Both the position numbers and the translations under genes were made by a program. From an uncultured Moraxellaceae bacterium (GTDB lineage Bacteria; Pseudomonadota; Gammaproteobacteria; Pseudomonadales; Moraxellaceae), in NCBI GenBank assembly GCA_937928295.1, contig CALEYY010000325.1, positions 1 through 16,636 of the forward strand: a stretch of 16,636 bases of DNA, written 5' to 3'. Of this stretch, positions 7,437 to 14,142 are shown one piece after another. Positions within the stretch are counted from its first letter, which is position 1, and each line of letters begins with the position of its first letter. Under the pieces are notes generated by a model. The model was given only the letters and a program-made list of their open reading frames with translations, was not told the origin of the DNA and ran no database searches.

Positions 7437-8912
7437 TCAGAGCAAAACCACATCGTACTGCTCCTGGTGGTACATCGCTTCAACCTGGAAGCGTATGGGC
7501 TTGCCAACAAAGTGCTCAAGGTCCGCTACAGCAGCCGACTCTTCGCCCAGCAAGCGATCGATCACGCGCTGGTTGGCCACCACAGAATAGCCATGCGCGG
7601 CATCGTAGGCACGCGCCTCACGCAGAATCTCGCGGAAGATTTCGAAACACACGGTCTCGGCCGTTTTCACCGAGCCGCGACCGCTGCAAATCGGGCAGCT
7701 CTCGCACAGCAGATGCTCCAGCGACTCACGCGTGCGCTTGCGGGTCATCTCGATCAGACCGAGTTCGGACACCTGCGTGATCTTGGTCTTGGCATGATCG
7801 CGGCTAAGCATTTTCTCCAGCGAGCGCAGGACCTGGCTGCGATGATCCTCTTCCTGCATGTCGATGAAGTCGAGAATGATGATGCCGCCGAGGTTGCGCA
7901 GACGCAAATGCCGGGCAATGGCGTGCGTTGCTTCTAGGTTGGTCTTGAACACGGTGTCTTCGAGATTGCGCGAGCCGACAAACGAGCCGGTATTCACATC
8001 CACCGTGGTCATCGCCTCGGTCTGGTCGATGATCAGGTAGCCGCCGGACTTGAGCAGCACCTTGCGCTGCAAGGCTTTCTGCAAGTCATCTTCCACATTG
8101 TAGAGATCAAACAACGGGCGCTCGCCGGGATAATGCTCCAAGCGCGCCTCCAAACCGGGCACAAACTCACGGGCAAACTCGACAGCCTTGGCAAAGCTCT
8201 CGCGCGAGTCGATCAGCACCTTCATGACACTGGCACCAACGATGTCACGCAAGGTACGCAGCGACAGCGGCAACTCTTCGTAGATCAGCGCAGGGCCGTT
8301 GGTATAGATCGCGCGTTCACGCACATGACGCCAGAGCTTGAGCAGAAACGCCATGTCGTGATCGAGCTCGGCATCGTGTGCGCCTTCGGCCACGGTGCGA
8401 ATGATGAAGCCGCCGCCGAGCTCGTCCGGCGATGATTCGCGCAAGCGGCGAATCCATTGCTTTAGACGATCACGCTCGGGCTCATCCTCAATTTTTTGCG
8501 ACACACCGATCTGGTCGCTGTAAGGCATGTAGACGAGATAACGCGAGGGAATCGACAGGTCCATGGTGAGCCGCGCGCCCTTGCTGCCCATCATGTCTTT
8601 CATGACCTGAACGGTCACCGACATGCCATCGTGCATGCATTCTTGGATGGTGGCCGGACGCACGCCGTGCGGTGCCAGTCGCACCTCGTTGATATGCAGA
8701 AACGCCGTGCGCTCAAGGCCGATGTCGATGAATGCCGCCTGCATGCCTGGCAGCACGCGCACGACTTTACCGCGATAGATATTGCCGACCAGCCCGCGCT
8801 TGGCCGTACGCTCGATAAACAGCTCCTGCACCACGCCATTTTCGATCAAGGCCACGCGCGACTCCATCGGCGTGACATTGATCAGTACTTCATCGGTGGT
8901 CAGCGTGCGCAT
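7437..8912 (-). CDS. rng: Ribonuclease G
   Basis: This 491-residue endoribonuclease is full length for RNase G and lacks the long C-terminal scaffold of RNase E. Visible parts are an S1-like RNA-binding segment (about residues 37-118, including GNIYRGKVVRVLPGMQAAFIDIG) and the catalytic aspartates Asp305 (TVDVNTG) and Asp348 (ILDFIDM). A zinc-link CPICSGRG follows, with Cys406 and Cys409. RNase G matures the 5' end of 16S rRNA and degrades some mRNAs. Its start has an excellent Shine-Dalgarno (revcomp of 8917-8923 reads AAAGGAG) that overlaps the maf stop codon 9 nt upstream. The mre-maf-rng order is widespread in gammaproteobacteria. Confidence 0.97.
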   Translation of the reverse strand: MRTLTTDEVLINVTPMESRVALIENGVVQELFIERTAKRGLVGNIYRGKVVRVLPGMQAAFIDIGLERTAFLHINEVRLAPHGVRPATIQECMHDGMSVTVQVMKDMMGSKGARLTMDLSIPSRYLVYMPYSDQIGVSQKIEDEPERDRLKQWIRRLRESSPDELGGGFIIRTVAEGAHDAELDHDMAFLLKLWRHVRERAIYTNGPALIYEELPLSLRTLRDIVGASVMKVLIDSRESFAKAVEFAREFVPGLEARLEHYPGERPLFDLYNVEDDLQKALQRKVLLKSGGYLIIDQTEAMTTVDVNTGSFVGSRNLEDTVFKTNLEATHAIARHLRLRNLGGIIILDFIDMQEEDHRSQVLRSLEKMLSRDHAKTKITQVSELGLIEMTRKRTRESLEHLLCESCPICSGRGSVKTAETVCFEIFREILREARAYDAAHGYSVVANQRVIDRLLGEESAAVADLEHFVGKPIRFQVEAMYHQEQYDVVLL

Positions 8913-8921
8913 GAAACTCCT

Positions 8922-9509
8922 TTACAGCCAAAGCGGATAATCAGCCTGACGCAGCAGCGCCGCCGTCTCGGCCAGGGGCAAGCCCACCACATTGCTGTAG
9001 CTGCCCTCGATACCGCGAATATACAACGCCGCGCGCCCCTGAATGGCGTACGCACCGGCCTTGTCTTGCGGCTCGCCGCTATCCCAGTAGGCACGCTGCT
9101 CGGCCTCAGGAATGCCGGCGAAGTCGACCTTGGTGGAGACGACGCGCGGAACCACAACACCATTGTGCCAAAGCGCAATACCGGTCAGCACGCAATGATC
9201 AGGTTCCTTCAAATGCCGCCAGATGCGTCTGGCATCACTGAAACTCTCGGGCTTGGCCAGGATTTCACCAGCAGCGACCACCGTGGTGTCAGCCGCCAGA
9301 ACCCAGATGGGCTCACGCACATGGCCAAGTCGTGCGGCCACCGTCTCTGCCTTGGCTATCGCCAAACGCTGGACATAATCAAAGGCCGATTCGCCGGGCA
9401 ACAGTGATTCATCAACATCAGCCGGCAGGCATCGTGCGGTAATACCGATCTGACGCAGCAAATCGGCACGACGAGGAGAGGCCGAGGCCAGATAAAGACC
9501 GCCAACCAT
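8922..9509 (-). CDS. maf: Maf family nucleoside triphosphate pyrophosphatase (YhdE type)
   Basis: This 195-residue protein has the Maf signature: an N-terminal SASPRR loop (residues 9-14), the catalytic aspartate Asp74 in AADTTVV, Lys86 in AKP, and QDKAGAYAIQG plus GSYSNVVGLPL toward the end. YhdE-type Maf proteins hydrolyse dTTP, UTP and modified pyrimidine triphosphates, keeping them out of nucleic acids. Position after mreD supports YhdE over the YceF type. The frame is open back to 9878, but that extension runs inside mreD. The ATG at 9507-9509 places MVGGLYLASASPRR correctly and sits 2 nt after the mreD stop, so translation is probably coupled. The local Shine-Dalgarno is weak. Confidence 0.95.
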   Translation of the reverse strand: MVGGLYLASASPRRADLLRQIGITARCLPADVDESLLPGESAFDYVQRLAIAKAETVAARLGHVREPIWVLAADTTVVAAGEILAKPESFSDARRIWRHLKEPDHCVLTGIALWHNGVVVPRVVSTKVDFAGIPEAEQRAYWDSGEPQDKAGAYAIQGRAALYIRGIEGSYSNVVGLPLAETAALLRQADYPLWL

Positions 9510-9511
9510 GA

Positions 9512-9985
9512 TCAGCGCTGCGTCCAGCGGCGCAGCGAAAGCAGCACCGTTGGCCAGATCAGCGCACTGGCGAGTGCCGGCAGAAAAAACATCAGATCCG
9601 CAGGCTGTTCGCCACGGAGCGCAAGTTGTGCGTATGTCATAAGCCGCCCTAGCAAGATCAACAAAAATACCAATGCGGTTGTTTGGCGCACCGAGAACAC
9701 GCCCGACCAGCGCTGCGTCATGCGCGCCACATAAATCACCAGCACCAGTGCGCTGGCGTGCATGCCCAGCGGACTCGCCAGCAAGATATCGAGCAACAGT
9801 CCCATGATCATGCCGAACCAGAGCCCGACCCAGCTCGGGGCGTGCATGACCCAGAACAGCAGCACCAGCGTCAGCCACTCAGGTCGCCAGGGTTGCAGTA
9901 TGTCGGGCAGCGGCAGAATGCTCATCAGCAACGCAGCGGCGACACTCCAGATCAGCGCAAAAAACGGACTGCGAGCCTTAGCCAT
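9512..9985 (-). CDS. mreD: Rod shape-determining protein MreD
   Basis: This 157-residue inner-membrane protein is mostly hydrophobic, with about five or six predicted spans (for example LTLVLLFWVMHAPSWVGLWF, GMIMGLLLDILLASPLG and LVFLLILLGRLMTYA). Small size and position between mreC and maf identify it as MreD, part of the elongasome that builds the cylindrical cell wall. The frame is open to 10099, but the ATG at 9983-9985 gives the usual short basic N-terminus, MAKARSPFF. It has GAGGTG 5 nt upstream and overlaps the end of mreC by 8 nt. Sequence conservation in MreD is low, so context carries part of the call. Confidence 0.93.
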   Translation of the reverse strand: MAKARSPFFALIWSVAAALLMSILPLPDILQPWRPEWLTLVLLFWVMHAPSWVGLWFGMIMGLLLDILLASPLGMHASALVLVIYVARMTQRWSGVFSVRQTTALVFLLILLGRLMTYAQLALRGEQPADLMFFLPALASALIWPTVLLSLRRWTQR

Positions 9986-10943
9986 GGGGCACCTCGGCGT
10001 TGATCGGGGCGGGCACTGCTGGTGCAGGCAAGGGAGCTGGCGATAGCGCTGCGGCAGGGGCGGCGGTCGGTGGCGCCAATGGCAACACAGGCGGCACACT
10101 TGCGTCGGTCATGTTTGTGTTAGCCATGGTCGGTTGTTCAAACAAGGCCAGTAGGTAGCGGCTGCGGTCAAGGGATGCGACCGCCTGAGCCGAAATATCG
10201 AGAAATTGCTCGCCGGCAATTTTGCGGATGCGCGTGACACGCCCAACCGGATAGCCCGCCGGAAAGTCCTGCCCCAGCCCGGATGTCACCAGCAAATCAC
10301 CCGTTTTGATGTCCGCCGTTTCGGGCACGAACTGCAGGCTGAGTTCGGCAGGATCACCAGTGCCGCTGAGAATGGCACGCATGCCATTGCGATTGATGCG
10401 AACCGGCACAGAATGCTGCCGGTCAGAGATCAGCATGATGCGTGCCGTGACCAGGCCCAACGATTGCACCCGCCCGACCACGCCACGGGCATCGAGCATG
10501 GGCTGGCCTTTGTACAGGCCGGCACGCGCACCACGATTGACAATCAGAATATGGTGCGTGGTGTCCGGGTCCACGCCAATGACTTCGGTCACGATGACGC
10601 GCCCGGCAATGCTGTCGGCAGCGGTCGTGAGGCCGCGCAAACGGGCATTGTCGTTGGTCAGGTATGACAGTTTCTGCACACGCGCGGCGAGCACCAGGTT
10701 GGTTTGTCGCAAGTGCGCATTTTCACGCTTCAGTGCCGAGCCAAAACGAATGCTGTCGGCAAGATCATCAATGGCCGTGCCCGGCAAGGCGATGGCCAGA
10801 TACACCGGTTCGACCGCCGCATAGAGCGCCAGACGCAAATTGACCAGCCATCGCCATTGCAGGCTGTCACCGAGCAACAGTGTCAGCGAGATCACCAAAG
10901 TGGCGAATAAATGGATTCGGTCACCCCGTTGGCGGGTAAACAA
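9978..10943 (-). CDS. mreC: Cell shape-determining protein MreC
   Basis: MreC spans the inner membrane and organises the elongation machinery with MreB, MreD and PBP2. This version (321 residues) has a short basic N-terminus, a membrane segment (about 11-25, LFATLVISLTLLLG), a coiled coil (about 69-105) and the periplasmic beta-domain with GVVGRVQSLG and SGLGQDFPAGYPVG. It then has an unusual Pro/Ala-rich tail (271-321). The first usable standard start is TTG at 10941-10943. No ATG, GTG or CTG precedes it in frame before a stop at 10992-10994. The strong Shine-Dalgarno GGGAGG is 17 nt away, too far for TTG, and is better placed for ATC at 10953-10955, so the true N-terminus is uncertain by about four residues. 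Confidence 0.94.
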   Translation of the reverse strand: MFTRQRGDRIHLFATLVISLTLLLGDSLQWRWLVNLRLALYAAVEPVYLAIALPGTAIDDLADSIRFGSALKRENAHLRQTNLVLAARVQKLSYLTNDNARLRGLTTAADSIAGRVIVTEVIGVDPDTTHHILIVNRGARAGLYKGQPMLDARGVVGRVQSLGLVTARIMLISDRQHSVPVRINRNGMRAILSGTGDPAELSLQFVPETADIKTGDLLVTSGLGQDFPAGYPVGRVTRIRKIAGEQFLDISAQAVASLDRSRYLLALFEQPTMANTNMTDASVPPVLPLAPPTAAPAAALSPAPLPAPAVPAPINAEVPHG

Positions 10944-10960
10944 CGAATTGTCGATGATGG

Positions 10961-10966
10961 CCTCCC
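10961..10966 (-). promoter_or_regulatory. Strong Shine-Dalgarno for mreC that does not match the TTG start
   Basis: On the minus strand this reads GGGAGG. It is followed by CC, then ATC ATC GAC AAT TCG TTG. The second ATC (10953-10955) is 5 nt downstream, ideal spacing, while the TTG is 17 nt downstream. It therefore bears directly on which codon starts MreC. Confidence 0.6.
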
Positions 10967-10990
10967 GAGGGCACCGCGTTGCGTTGTGTT

Positions 10991-11018
10991 TTTATACACG
11001 GCCTAGCCGAAGAGACAA
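10991..11018 (-). promoter_or_regulatory. Promoter for the mreC-mreD-maf-rng-yhdP-nitrilase series
   Basis: On the minus strand, -35 TTGTCT (11013-11018, four of six consensus bases) and -10 TATAAA (10991-10996, five of six) are separated by 16 bases. Transcription would begin near 10984, just upstream of the mreC Shine-Dalgarno. It lies after the mreB terminator, which fits a separate mreC operon. It is the best promoter match I saw in the window. Confidence 0.65.
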
Positions 11019-11041
11019 GCCGTGACGCACGCTAAAACATG

Positions 11042-11065
11042 AAAAAGCCGGCACATTGGCCGGCT
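11042..11065 (-). terminator. Intrinsic terminator after mreB
   Basis: On the minus strand a perfect 7-bp stem, AGCCGGC/GCCGGCT (11046-11052 with 11059-11065), has a 6-nt loop. The transcript runs into a five-T tract (complement of 11042-11046). It begins about 20 nt after the mreB stop and would end or reduce transcription before mreC. Confidence 0.8.
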
Positions 11066-11084
11066 CTCTCAACCGATCAGACGA

Positions 11085-12125
11085 TCAGTCCTGGAACAGC
11101 ATGTCGTAAGCGATGTTGTCGATGAATTCCAGAGCACGACCACCGCCTCGTGCGACGCAGGTCAGCGGGTCTTCGGCGACGATCACCGGCAGGCCAGTTT
11201 CCTTGGCCAGCAGCTTGTCGAGGTCACGCAGCAGCGCACCGCCGCCCGTCAGCACCATGCCACGCTCGGCGATGTCGGCGGACAGTTCGGCCGGAGTTTG
11301 CTCCAGCGCGCTCTTGATGGCAGTAACGATGCCGGCCAGCGGATCCTGGATGGCGCCGAGGATTTCATCGGAGTTCAGTGTGAAGGTGCGCGGCACGCCT
11401 TCGGCCAGATTGCGACCACGGACTTCGATTTCGCGCAGCTCGCCGCCGGGGAATGCCGTGCCGATTTCCTGCTTGATACGCTCGGCCGTAGCTTCGCCGA
11501 TCAGGCAACCATGCTGACGACGCACATAAGACACGATGCAATCGTCGAAGAGATCGCCACCGATGCGCACGGAGTCGGAATAGACCGAGCCCGACAGCGA
11601 GATCACGGCGATTTCGGTGGTGCCACCACCGATGTCGACCACCATGGAGCCGCAGGCCTGCTCGATCGGCAGACCGGCACCGATGGCCGCAGCCATCGGC
11701 TCTTCGATCAGGCGCACTTCGCGGGCACCGGCACCGAGCACGGATTCGCGGATGGCGCGACGCTCGACCAGCGTCGACTTGCAGGGCACGCAAACCAGTA
11801 CGCGCGGACGCGGAGGCATGAAGCCGGTGTCGTGCACGCGCTTGATGAAGTATTGCAGCATTTTTTCGGTGACTTCAAAGTCGGCGATGACGCCGTCCTT
11901 GAGCGGGCGAATGGCAGCGATGTTGCCCGGTGTGCGGCCGAGCATGCGCTTGGCGTCCATGCCCACGGCAACCACGGTCTTGGTCGCGCCGGAAGTGCGG
12001 ATGGCCACAACAGAGGGCTCGTCCAGCACAATGCCGCGCTCGGGCACATAAACCAGAGTATTTGCAGTGCCGAGGTCGATGGCGAGATCGGTGGAGAACA
12101 TCCCGAGGAGGCGTTTGAACAACAT
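11085..12125 (-). CDS. mreB: Rod shape-determining actin homologue MreB
   Basis: This 346-residue bacterial actin has all ATPase motifs: phosphate-1 DLGTANT (17-23), phosphate-2 DIGGGTT (164-170), and the adenosine motif TGGGA (293-297). The conserved ERRAIRES and IEEPMAAAIGAGLP are also present. MreB filaments on the inner membrane guide lateral peptidoglycan synthesis. The N-terminus MLFKRLLGMFSTDLAIDLG includes the amphipathic membrane-binding stretch. Length matches the family (~347 in E. coli). The ATG at 12123-12125 has only a weak Shine-Dalgarno. Sequence style is close to Pseudomonas MreB. It is followed by its own terminator, so it can be produced apart from mreCD, and it diverges from gatCAB. 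Confidence 0.98.
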   Translation of the reverse strand: MLFKRLLGMFSTDLAIDLGTANTLVYVPERGIVLDEPSVVAIRTSGATKTVVAVGMDAKRMLGRTPGNIAAIRPLKDGVIADFEVTEKMLQYFIKRVHDTGFMPPRPRVLVCVPCKSTLVERRAIRESVLGAGAREVRLIEEPMAAAIGAGLPIEQACGSMVVDIGGGTTEIAVISLSGSVYSDSVRIGGDLFDDCIVSYVRRQHGCLIGEATAERIKQEIGTAFPGGELREIEVRGRNLAEGVPRTFTLNSDEILGAIQDPLAGIVTAIKSALEQTPAELSADIAERGMVLTGGGALLRDLDKLLAKETGLPVIVAEDPLTCVARGGGRALEFIDNIAYDMLFQD

Positions 12126-12209
12126 GAGCGTATCCGAATTGATGAGCGCGTGGCGCCGCGCGAAGAAGCCGAGCCTGCAGCCGATGAGCGGCAGGCGTTA
12201 AGTGGCGCT

Positions 12210-12238
12210 AGGTTAAACAAAGAGACCATTTTGGACAA
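12210..12238 (-). promoter_or_regulatory. Candidate mreB promoter
   Basis: On the minus strand, -35 TTGTCC (12233-12238) and a weak -10 TAACCT (12210-12215) are 17 bases apart. This leaves a leader of about 75 nt before mreB. The -10 is poor, so the call is tentative. It overlaps the region where the gatC promoter should lie. Confidence 0.35.
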
Positions 12239-12247
12239 GTTCTGTTC

Positions 12248-12256
12248 TGTGATAAG
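12248..12256 (+). promoter_or_regulatory. Candidate extended -10 for the gatCAB operon
   Basis: TG, one base, then GATAAG (12251-12256, four of six consensus) lies about 70 nt before gatC. TTGGAC at 12231-12236 is a possible -35, but the spacer is only 14 bases. It lies within the divergent region shared with mreB. Confidence 0.35.
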
Positions 12257-12324
12257 TTGCCGTCTTTCTACCTCGAAATCCTTTGCGGCTGCCCCTTTGG
12301 CGGCCCAGTCCGGAGTTAGCCCTC

Positions 12325-12612
12325 ATGGCCCTGACCACCGATCAGGTGGCGCGTATCGCCCATCTTGCCCGTTTGCAACTGCCATCCGATGAAAATACCC
12401 GCGTCACTGACAGCCTAAACAACATTTTGGGGCTGATAGACCAGCTGCAAGCCGCCAATACTCAGGGCATCGAGCCCATGGCACATCCGCTGGATGCCAC
12501 TCAGCCGCTGCGCGCCGACCGCGTAAGTGAAGTGAATCAGCGTGAAGCCTTCCAGCGCATTGCACCCGCCGTTCAGGATGGCTGCTATCTCGTGCCCCGT
12601 GTCGTCGAATGA
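12325..12612 (+). CDS. gatC: Asp-tRNA(Asn)/Glu-tRNA(Gln) amidotransferase subunit C
   Basis: This 95-residue subunit stabilises GatA against GatB in the amidotransferase that converts misacylated Glu-tRNA(Gln) and/or Asp-tRNA(Asn). Family features are DQVARIAHLARLQL near the N-terminus, LNNILGLIDQLQAANTQGIEPMAH in the middle, and LRADRVSE plus APAVQDGCYLVPRVVE at the end. The ATG at 12325 has GGAG at 12312-12315, 9 nt upstream. An upstream in-frame TTG at 12283 would add 14 residues atypical of the family. It begins the gatC-gatA-gatB operon. The last four codons and stop lie in the first copy of a 13-bp tandem repeat. Confidence 0.95.
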   Translation: MALTTDQVARIAHLARLQLPSDENTRVTDSLNNILGLIDQLQAANTQGIEPMAHPLDATQPLRADRVSEVNQREAFQRIAPAVQDGCYLVPRVVE

Positions 12613-12638
12613 TGTCGTTGAAAAATGTCGTCGAATAA
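12600..12638 (+). repeat. Three tandem 13-bp repeats across the gatC stop
   Basis: Copies are TGTCGTCGAATGA (12600-12612), TGTCGTTGAAAAA (12613-12625) and TGTCGTCGAATAA (12626-12638). Copies 1 and 3 differ at one base; copy 2 differs from copy 3 at two. Copy 1 codes for the C-terminal Val-Val-Glu-stop of GatC. The rest forms most of the spacer before gatA. Confidence 0.85.
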
Positions 12639-12656
12639 TTGTTGCGGAAATCTGAA

Positions 12657-14129
12657 ATGACCTTGCATACCCAGACCTTGGCCGAGCTTTCTGCCGGCCT
12701 TGAACGACGCGACTTTTCCAGCGTGGAACTGACGCAGCATTTTCTTGATCGCATTGCGCGCTACGACAGCGCCAGTAATGGCGGTCTGAACAGCTTCATC
12801 ACGGTGACGCCGGAGCGCGCGCTGGCCCAGGCCGTGTCCGCCGATGCCGCCCGCAGCAAAGGCAGCGCCGGCCTGCTCGCCGGCATCCCGCTGGCGCAGA
12901 AGGACATCTTCTGCACCCAAGGCGTGAAGACCACCTGCGGCTCGAAGATGCTCGACAGCTTCATCTCGCCGTACAACGCCGAAGTCATCAGCCGCTGCGA
13001 CGCCGCCGGCCTGGTCATGCTCGGCAAGACCAACATGGATGAGTTCGCCATGGGGTCATCGAACGAGACCTCCTTCTATGGTTCGGTGAAGAATCCGTGG
13101 GATGTGACCCGGGTGCCCGGCGGCTCTTCGGGCGGCTCAGCAGCTGCCGTGGCAGCGCGTCTGGCACCGGCCGCATCTGGCACTGATACCGGCGGCTCGA
13201 TTCGTCAGCCGGCGGCGCTGTGCAACCTCACCGGCCTCAAGCCCAGCTACGGCCGCATCTCGCGCTGGGGCATGATTGCCTTCGCCTCCAGCCTCGACCA
13301 GGCCGGCCCGATGACGCAGACCGCCGAAGATGCCGCCCTGCTGCTGCAGGTCATGGCCGGTCACGACACCAAGGACTCGACCTCGATTGATCATCCGGTG
13401 CCGGACTATCGCGCCAGCCTCAATGATTCACTGCAAGGCCTGCGCATCGGCCTGCCGAAGCAGTTCTTCGGCGACGGCCTGAATGCCGATACGGCGGCGC
13501 TGATTCACGCTGCCATCAAAGAGATCGAGAAGCTCGGTGCCACGGTGGTGGAAGTCGATCTGCCCAACAGTGGGTTGTCGGTACCGGCCTATTATGTGAT
13601 CGCGCCAGCAGAATGCTCGTCGAACCTATCGCGCTTCGACGGCGTGCGCTTTGGTCATCGCTGCGAGGATCCTAAGGATCTGGAAGACCTGTACAAGCGC
13701 TCGCGTGCGGAGGGCTTCGGTGCCGAAGTACGCCGTCGCATCATGATAGGCACCTATGCGCTGTCGGCCGGCTACTACGATGCCTACTACCTGCAGGCCC
13801 AACGCGTGCGTCGCCTGATCAAACAGGATTTCGACATCGCCTTTCAGCACTGCGATGTCATCCTTGGCCCGACCGCGCCGGAAACGGCGTTCGCGCTCGG
13901 TGCCAAGCAGGAAGATCCGATCGCGATGTATCTGCAAGACATCTACACGATTGCCACCAATCTTGCCGGCCTGCCCGGCATGAGCATTCCGGCCGGCTTC
14001 GTGCGCGGGCTGCCGGTGGGTCTGCAGCTGATCGGGCCATACTGGAGCGAGGCACGCCTGCTCAATGTCGCGCATCGCTATCAGCAAGTGACTGACTGGC
14101 ACCGCCAGCTGCCCACCGCTTTCGCCTGA
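12657..14129 (+). CDS. gatA: Asp-tRNA(Asn)/Glu-tRNA(Gln) amidotransferase subunit A
   Basis: This 490-residue amidase-signature protein releases ammonia from glutamine for GatB. The Ser-cisSer-Lys triad is intact: Lys82 (LAQKD), Ser157 (PGGSSGGSA) and Ser181 (GTDTGGSIR). Around it are GLKPSYGRISRWGMIAFASS and QAGPMTQTAEDAALLLQVMAGHD, both typical of GatA. An in-frame TTG at 12639 is possible, but ATG 12657, with GGAAA at 12646-12650 about 6 nt upstream, gives the expected N-terminus MTLHTQTLAELSAGL. It lies 44 nt after gatC, in a spacer made largely of 13-bp repeats, and 13 nt before gatB. Length is normal. Confidence 0.97.
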   Translation: MTLHTQTLAELSAGLERRDFSSVELTQHFLDRIARYDSASNGGLNSFITVTPERALAQAVSADAARSKGSAGLLAGIPLAQKDIFCTQGVKTTCGSKMLDSFISPYNAEVISRCDAAGLVMLGKTNMDEFAMGSSNETSFYGSVKNPWDVTRVPGGSSGGSAAAVAARLAPAASGTDTGGSIRQPAALCNLTGLKPSYGRISRWGMIAFASSLDQAGPMTQTAEDAALLLQVMAGHDTKDSTSIDHPVPDYRASLNDSLQGLRIGLPKQFFGDGLNADTAALIHAAIKEIEKLGATVVEVDLPNSGLSVPAYYVIAPAECSSNLSRFDGVRFGHRCEDPKDLEDLYKRSRAEGFGAEVRRRIMIGTYALSAGYYDAYYLQAQRVRRLIKQDFDIAFQHCDVILGPTAPETAFALGAKQEDPIAMYLQDIYTIATNLAGLPGMSIPAGFVRGLPVGLQLIGPYWSEARLLNVAHRYQQVTDWHRQLPTAFA

Positions 14130-14142
14130 GGAAACACGGATA

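Noticed and set aside
7155..7937. A 260-codon plus-strand open frame across the yhdP/rng junction
   Set aside because: It is antisense to two certain genes and shows no recognisable domain or good start context.
8496..9407. A 303-codon plus-strand open frame opposite rng and maf
   Set aside because: It runs across the ends of two well-supported minus-strand genes, and its His/Arg-rich translation matches no known family. It is a shadow frame.
9510..9878. Possible MreD-Maf fusion from the long open frame upstream of maf
   Set aside because: The upstream part is the mreD gene read in another frame; the mreD frame has proper membrane segments and its own stop 2 nt before the maf ATG.
11298..12392. 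A 364-codon open frame on the plus strand opposite mreB
   Set aside because: It is antisense to the fully conserved MreB frame, its translation is rich in His, Asp, Gly and Arg with no family resemblance, and such frames are common opposite GC-rich genes.
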